Assembly: GCA_022592445.1 (NCBI GenBank)
Contig: JABYQR010000279.1
Location: 1 to 61,322, forward strand
DNA length: 61,322 nt
From: Cytidiella melzeri
Taxonomy: Eukaryota; Basidiomycota; Agaricomycetes; Polyporales; Irpicaceae
Direction: 5' to 3'
Positions 57,701 through 61,322 of the stretch are shown piece by piece (positions within the stretch are counted from its first letter, which is position 1; every line of letters starts with the position of its first letter). The notes under the pieces were generated by a model. That model saw nothing but the letters and a program-made list of their open reading frames with translations. It did not search any database and was not told the DNA's origin. The position numbers and the translations under genes were made by a program.

Positions 57701-58027
57701 CTTGTCCGAGTACTATTCTCACTGCCCACATACTTTCACATCGACGTCTCCCATCCATTAGTGTACGTTGAATGGCTTACTCCCTTCTGTACACCAAACG
57801 CAGATCACGGTCTCTCTACCCTCTCACAATCCACACGCATGCACGTTTCACACGCCAAAATCATACCTGCCAGTCGCATTGCACGGTCCTGCCACCTGGT
57901 TCCTGTCTTCGGTCGCGTCAAGGATCCACGATGGACCTCGGAGAACGTCGTTGATGTCTGTGATTATTTTTATTTTAACCATTACTTTGATCATCATCTC
58001 TTCGCAATGATCAAGGCGCAGCGCTGA
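54799..58027 (+). pseudogene. Plavaka transposase, frameshifted
   Basis: Transposase of the fungal Plavaka group. The N-terminus has a C2H2-like finger (FTCSYCPQSFPIVKGLRHHL) and an acidic linker. The segment SDKWDLAKWLSRNAGHNQAD is followed by TEKLELWFRDPVERI, and the family frame then continues one frame over as FANPRFQGKMSYAPEQLFED, so a frameshift lies near 55765-55772. NEMSTGDWWWETQ is joined by a 56-nt intron to LNLPNGATCAPVIVSSDKTK, followed by [72 protein letters not shown] and, after a final intron at about 57630-57686, PLVYVEWLTPF and VVDVCDYFYFNHYFDHHLF. Core acidic and His residues appear present. The frameshift should prevent full-length protein unless a hidden intron or recoding rescues it. 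Confidence 0.8.
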
Positions 58028-58199
58028 TATTGTCTCTAATGTTGCAGTTGCTTTATATAGCGCACGAGAGCGTCCGTAGTAGTAGCACAAAATGAATAGA
58101 GGATTCTAAATAATGACATTGATGTAGCCTACTGTACGCAACCGAGAAAGTGATTCTCTACATACTGCTATCGGAACGCCCATAGCGGACATAGAATTT

Positions 58200-58395
58200 T
58201 TTGTGCTACATCGTCCTGACCACCTTCCTGATGTAGCGAGTCCGTGGAAGAACTTATTCAGGAAGCTCACCAATGACGATCGACACTTGCGCTTGCCGGC
58301 ATTGATAAAAGAACGACTGAACGTTGAGGACTTGGGGTTTGAGCCGCCGTATCAGCCAGTGCGTGACGACAGAGTTACACAGTTTTCCTACAGTG
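58200..58395 (+). pseudogene. Decayed copy of the AGC pseudokinase domain, right fragment
   Basis: Translation gives NLFRKLTNDDRHLRLPAL and VEDLGFEPPYQPVRDDRV, matching NLFGKLTNDDPLARDSDV and VEDLGLEPPYEPVCDDRD of the intact gene at 40124-40266. About 24 bases are missing in the middle. Only around 15-20 bases of the intact gene are unaccounted for between the left and right fragments, so the 6 kb between them is an insertion. Confidence 0.82.
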
Positions 58396-58857
58396 CCCCG
58401 CGCCAAGAATCGACATGCGTCGGGAGCGCTCAAAAATTGTCAGATTAGCTTAGATTTTTCGGATTTGGAAGGAAACTGGCCAGGCTAAGCGTAAATCTGC
58501 ATTCTTTTATTTTTGGGCGTCTATTCTCAATTTTGCGTCCCAAAAAAATTAATTGGGGTCTGCAGCGACTTGCTCCCTCACAAAAGTGTCCATGCCTCTT
58601 GCGCGGAAAAGAATTTGACAATTCTGATTGAGTCGCGCACAATTGCTGTAATACTGTGGCTAATGTGGAGAGTCGGGTTTCCGGTGCCTCGCTGATGGCA
58701 CTTTTCAAACCGGCAAGGACTTACTCCCGGAGCTGCTCAACTCGTGTACGACAAAGACTATCCGTGCCTTTTTTTCGGAAGTCGTGGCGCTATATGGATG
58801 CATACAGATGCGTCGGTTGCACTAACAAAGTGGAATATGTGTGCGAGGGGTAGAGGC
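58396..58857. other. Spacer between the pseudokinase fragment and the Copia LTR
   Basis: No gene was recognised. Positions 58853-58857 (GAGGC) directly abut the LTR and would be one copy of the 5-bp Copia target duplication; its partner lies outside the window. Confidence 0.45.
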
Positions 58858-58908
58858 TGTTAAGCTTCGAAGATGAGTCTTATTATTCTTGCTGCTTCAG
58901 CAGCTCTG

Positions 58909-58916
58909 CTTATATA
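58909..58916 (-). promoter_or_regulatory. TATA box in the Copia LTR
   Basis: TATATAAG on the minus strand, 75 bp downstream of the TGACTCA cluster in element orientation. It probably sets the U3/R boundary. Confidence 0.65.
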
Positions 58917-58990
58917 CATGTCTGTATCTACTTATGTAAGCGACTACTATACATGTCTACTTCAGCTATTCTACTGTACTACTAAGTGCA

Positions 58991-59096
58991 TGACTCATGC
59001 ATGACTCATGCTATGAGTGCATGACTCATGCATGACTCATTGTATGACTAGGTTCAGCACTTGTACCAGAGGCGTACATAACGAGTAAATGACTCA
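58991..59096 (-). promoter_or_regulatory. Cluster of five TGACTCA (bZIP/Gcn4/AP-1) sites in LTR U3
   Basis: Perfect TGACTCA occurs at 58991-58997, 59002-59008, 59022-59028, 59033-59039 and 59090-59096. The first four form two pairs of ATGACTCATGC with 11-bp spacing, about one helical turn. The site is the core bound by Gcn4, AP-1 and related bZIP factors. Confidence 0.75.
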
Positions 59097-59383
59097 TGCT
59101 AGTACTTGTCTTCAGATGTATGCTTTAGGCATCCACTGGAGTCATATGTGCTTTCCATGTCATTTCCTATGCTACTAGAACACAGGCGTACATATATGTA
59201 TAGAATTACTACAACCCATATCTGTATGTCTCAGCTAATGTGATGGTTACTACTAGAGTTTCCATATACGGCTGCATAATTCCCATACTAAGACTGTGGG
59301 AACTCTGCTACCTAAAGCGTCCTTGTAATAAGGCGTGGGAAACTACATATCATATCATATTATTATATTATATAGTTTTAACA

Positions 59384-59392
59384 CTCCCACTT
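59384..59392 (-). other. Polypurine tract of the Copia element
   Basis: AAGTGGGAG on the minus strand directly precedes the LTR start TGTTAA. It primes plus-strand synthesis in this class of element. Confidence 0.8.
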
Positions 59393-59561
59393 AACCGTTA
59401 CATTAGTGAGTGTTTAGATCAATTAGACCTAATCTCCCACTGAAGTATGATTGCTTCTGAAATGCCAATGACTTTGTCATGATATCAGCAATCTGTTCTT
59501 CAGTTGAAACTGCATATAGTTCAGCATTCTTATTTTCGACAAACTCTCTAACATAATGATA

Positions 59562-61322
59562 TCAAATGTCAATATGCTTTGAGCGTGACTCTATCTTTGG
59601 ATTCTTTGTGAAGTAAATAGCACCATGATTATCACAGCATAGAATGGTAGGCTCTTGCTGTTTTAAATCCAATTCTTTGAGCACGGTGCGCAACCAATAA
59701 CATTGCTTGGAAGTTTCGCACAAGGCCATGTATTCTGATTCCATTGATGATAGAGCAACGGTTTTCTGCTTCTTAGAAGTCCAGGAAATTGCTCCTTCAG
59801 CCAAAAGAAATACATATCCTGTTGTCGAATGTCTGTCGTCTTTATTCTCAGCCCAGTCTGCATCCGAATAACCAATAATACCAGCATTACTTGATCCATT
59901 ATACTTGATCGCATAGGACTGCGTTCCAAGCAAATATCTCAGTATATATTTAGCTGATTTATAATGGTGGTCAGTCGGATTTGACATGTACTGTGAAAGA
60001 CGTATGACTGCATATGAAATGTCTGGTCTAGTACCAATCATAACATATATAAGTGTGCCAATCAACGCTTGATACTGTCTCAGTAAACCAGAATCTGCTT
60101 TGTAGTCAGAATCTGCCTTCTGTAGTACAGCACCTGAAGGTAATGGTGTCCGAGCAGGATTAGCATTTGCCATATTGAATCGTTTTAAAGCCTCTTGAAT
60201 ATACGACTCTTGGTCAAGTAGAATCATTCTAGCTTTACGATCTCTCTGCACACGCATGCCTAGAATAAGCTTAGCTTCTCCTAAGTCACACATCTCATAG
60301 CGATCCATAAGATTTTTCTTAAGTGCAGACATAGCAAGTTTACTATTTCCTATCGGAAATATATCGTCAACATATAGAATGAGAATTAAATTCCCCCCTT
60401 GTTGCCGATACACGTAAACACCAGCATCTGAATGAATCCGGTCAAAGCCTAATTCTATCAGAGTGTTATGAATTTTGATATTCCATGTTCGTGAAGCTTG
60501 TTTAAGTCCATAAATGGCTTTCTTAAGCAAACAAACATGGTTCTCCGTTCCCTTCTCCACGAAACCTTCTGGTTGTTCCATATAGATTTCTTCATCCAGT
60601 TCGCCGTAAAGGAAAGCTGTTTTCACATCCAATGCCTCGATTTCCCAATCTTTGAGTGCAGCGATAGCTAGTAGCATGCGTATGGATTCAAAACGTGCGA
60701 CTGGTGAGAAAGTTTCTTGATAATCAATTCCTTCAACTTGGGTGAATCCTTTTGCAACAAGACGCGCTTTATATCGACCATCAGACTTTATGGTGAAGAC
60801 CCATTTGCATTTCACAATTTTTCGTGATGCGTCTGGTCGCCGTACAAGCATCCAAGTTTTATTCTTCATTTGAGAATAAATTTCGTCTTGTGCAGCAGCA
60901 AACCATTGATCCCGATCATCTCTTTTCATTGCCTGCTTCCACGTCTGTGGATATTCATTAATTGAATAAGCAGTAATTGAATTAAGAGTCTTGTCATCAA
61001 TTTCTGCAGAATCATCATCATCAGTTAAGCCTCCTGATAGAGTTTGATGTTCTGGACCCGGTTCAACGGAAGGTGATCTCGAGGGTTGACGTGATGACGT
61101 TCCTGATCGCAAAGGTATCCGTAATCTGGATGGCCCTGCAACCGGAGATCTCGCGCGTATTCTCGAGTTCCAGTCAGCTCTCAAACGAAGCTCATTTTGT
61201 TCTTCCTTTTTGTCCTTAGCCACTTGCTTTTCTAAAGCTTTCTGCATATCCACCGGCCGCATGGAAAGTTTAGGATTTTTTCCAGCAGTTGAACGTTTGT
61301 TCTGGTTGATAGGTGGTGGCAA
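59562..61322 (-). CDS. Copia pol polyprotein, reverse transcriptase and RNase H, partial
   Basis: The frame enters from the right edge. In order: a basic linker with PVAGPSRLRIPLRSG; EYPQTWKQAMKRDDRDQWFA; CKWVFTIKSDGRYKARLVAK; GFTQVEGIDYQETFSPVARF (reverse transcriptase); DVKTAFLYGELDEEIYMEQP; ILILYVDDIFPIG, with the catalytic YVDD; RTPLPSG; IGTRPDISYAV; then RNase H with GYSDADWAENKDDRHSTTGY, SSMESEYMAL and CCDNHGAIYF. The frame stops at 59562-59564 (TGA) right after SKHIDI. Most Copia elements have Arg there, and the same frame continues (YHYVREF...) toward the polypurine tract. One CGA-to-TGA transition explains it. Most of RNase H is still encoded, but the copy has probably lost a full-length product. 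Confidence 0.92.
   Translation of the reverse strand: MPPPINQNKRSTAGKNPKLSMRPVDMQKALEKQVAKDKKEEQNELRLRADWNSRIRARSPVAGPSRLRIPLRSGTSSRQPSRSPSVEPGPEHQTLSGGLTDDDDSAEIDDKTLNSITAYSINEYPQTWKQAMKRDDRDQWFAAAQDEIYSQMKNKTWMLVRRPDASRKIVKCKWVFTIKSDGRYKARLVAKGFTQVEGIDYQETFSPVARFESIRMLLAIAALKDWEIEALDVKTAFLYGELDEEIYMEQPEGFVEKGTENHVCLLKKAIYGLKQASRTWNIKIHNTLIELGFDRIHSDAGVYVYRQQGGNLILILYVDDIFPIGNSKLAMSALKKNLMDRYEMCDLGEAKLILGMRVQRDRKARMILLDQESYIQEALKRFNMANANPARTPLPSGAVLQKADSDYKADSGLLRQYQALIGTLIYVMIGTRPDISYAVIRLSQYMSNPTDHHYKSAKYILRYLLGTQSYAIKYNGSSNAGIIGYSDADWAENKDDRHSTTGYVFLLAEGAISWTSKKQKTVALSSMESEYMALCETSKQCYWLRTVLKELDLKQQEPTILCCDNHGAIYFTKNPKIESRSKHIDI

Larger units (their letters stand above)
52134..58199 (+). 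mobile_element. Plavaka-type DNA transposon inserted in the pseudokinase pseudogene
   Basis: The roughly 6.07-kb segment is defined by the break in homology to the pseudokinase. It carries a Plavaka transposase (+) and a DUF6532 gene (-) transcribed away from each other. The exact ends, TIRs and target duplication are not settled: both ends read inward with an ATGTA word and an AAATT word nearby, and a GGAAC-containing motif recurs at 52192-52201 (inverted), 52304-52318 and 58172-58190, but no long perfect inverted repeat is seen. Plavaka elements belong to the CACTA-like (CMC) group common in mushrooms. Confidence 0.75.
58858..59383 (-). repeat. 3' LTR of the Copia element, 526 bp
   Basis: In element orientation it starts TGTTAAAAC right after the polypurine tract and ends TTAACA, so the ends form the inverted pair TGTTAA/TTAACA, as expected for a TG...CA LTR. 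It contains a TATA box and, upstream in U3, a cluster of TGACTCA sites. The 5' LTR is not in the window, so LTR identity and age cannot be estimated. Confidence 0.88.
58858..61322 (-). mobile_element. Ty1/Copia LTR retrotransposon, partial at window edge
   Basis: The element is on the minus strand. The window holds its 3' LTR (58858-59383), polypurine tract and the reverse transcriptase/RNase H part of pol. Gag, protease, integrase and the 5' LTR lie beyond the right edge. Confidence 0.93.

Overview
The window is nuclear DNA of a mushroom-forming basidiomycete (Agaricomycetes). Genes are split by many 45-80 bp GT-AG introns. The gene content includes basidiomycete families (DUF6533 membrane protein, DUF6532 protein, WNAF-type hypothetical proteins, HLD-type kinase-like proteins). 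The transposons are typical of this class: KDZ, hAT, Plavaka and Ty1/Copia. The species cannot be named from the sequence.

Left accessory block (1-12.1 kb): two minus-strand basidiomycete hypothetical genes (1-821, running off the edge, and 964-2312) lie divergent to a plus-strand KDZ transposase gene (2542-8354). That gene is cut by a 2392-bp hAT element (5064-7455) with perfect 18-bp terminal inverted repeats and an 8-bp target duplication; the reading frame is continuous across the empty site. A roughly 110-bp minisatellite (8731-9330) and about 2.8 kb without recognisable genes follow.

Core block (12.1-40.8 kb): DHA2-type MFS transporter (+); small acidic protein (-); alpha/beta hydrolase (-); BuGZ/ZNF207-like zinc-finger protein (+); HOS3-type histone deacetylase (-); second alpha/beta hydrolase with a possible peroxisomal C-terminus (-); second MFS transporter, a paralogue of the first in opposite orientation (-); DUF6533 membrane protein (+); mitochondrial aconitase (-); and a gene (+) whose splicing predicts a basidiomycete N-terminal region joined to an AGC-family pseudokinase.

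Right accessory block (40.8-61.3 kb): a decayed Kre9/Knh1-like gene, a small hypothetical gene, a kinase-like gene, and an AT-rich repeat-laden island (about 45.7-51.1 kb). Then comes a decayed second copy of the pseudokinase domain (51797-52133 and about 58200-58395), split by a roughly 6-kb Plavaka element that carries a DUF6532 gene divergent to a frameshifted transposase. Last is a Ty1/Copia element in minus orientation, with a complete 526-bp LTR (58858-59383) holding five TGACTCA sites upstream of its TATA box, and a pol gene interrupted by one in-frame TGA.

Nothing here points to one operon-like pathway. The themes are housekeeping genes flanked by transposon nests, transposases with divergently transcribed companion genes, and a pseudokinase family caught in duplication and decay. 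All exon joins were read by eye and are not backed by transcripts.
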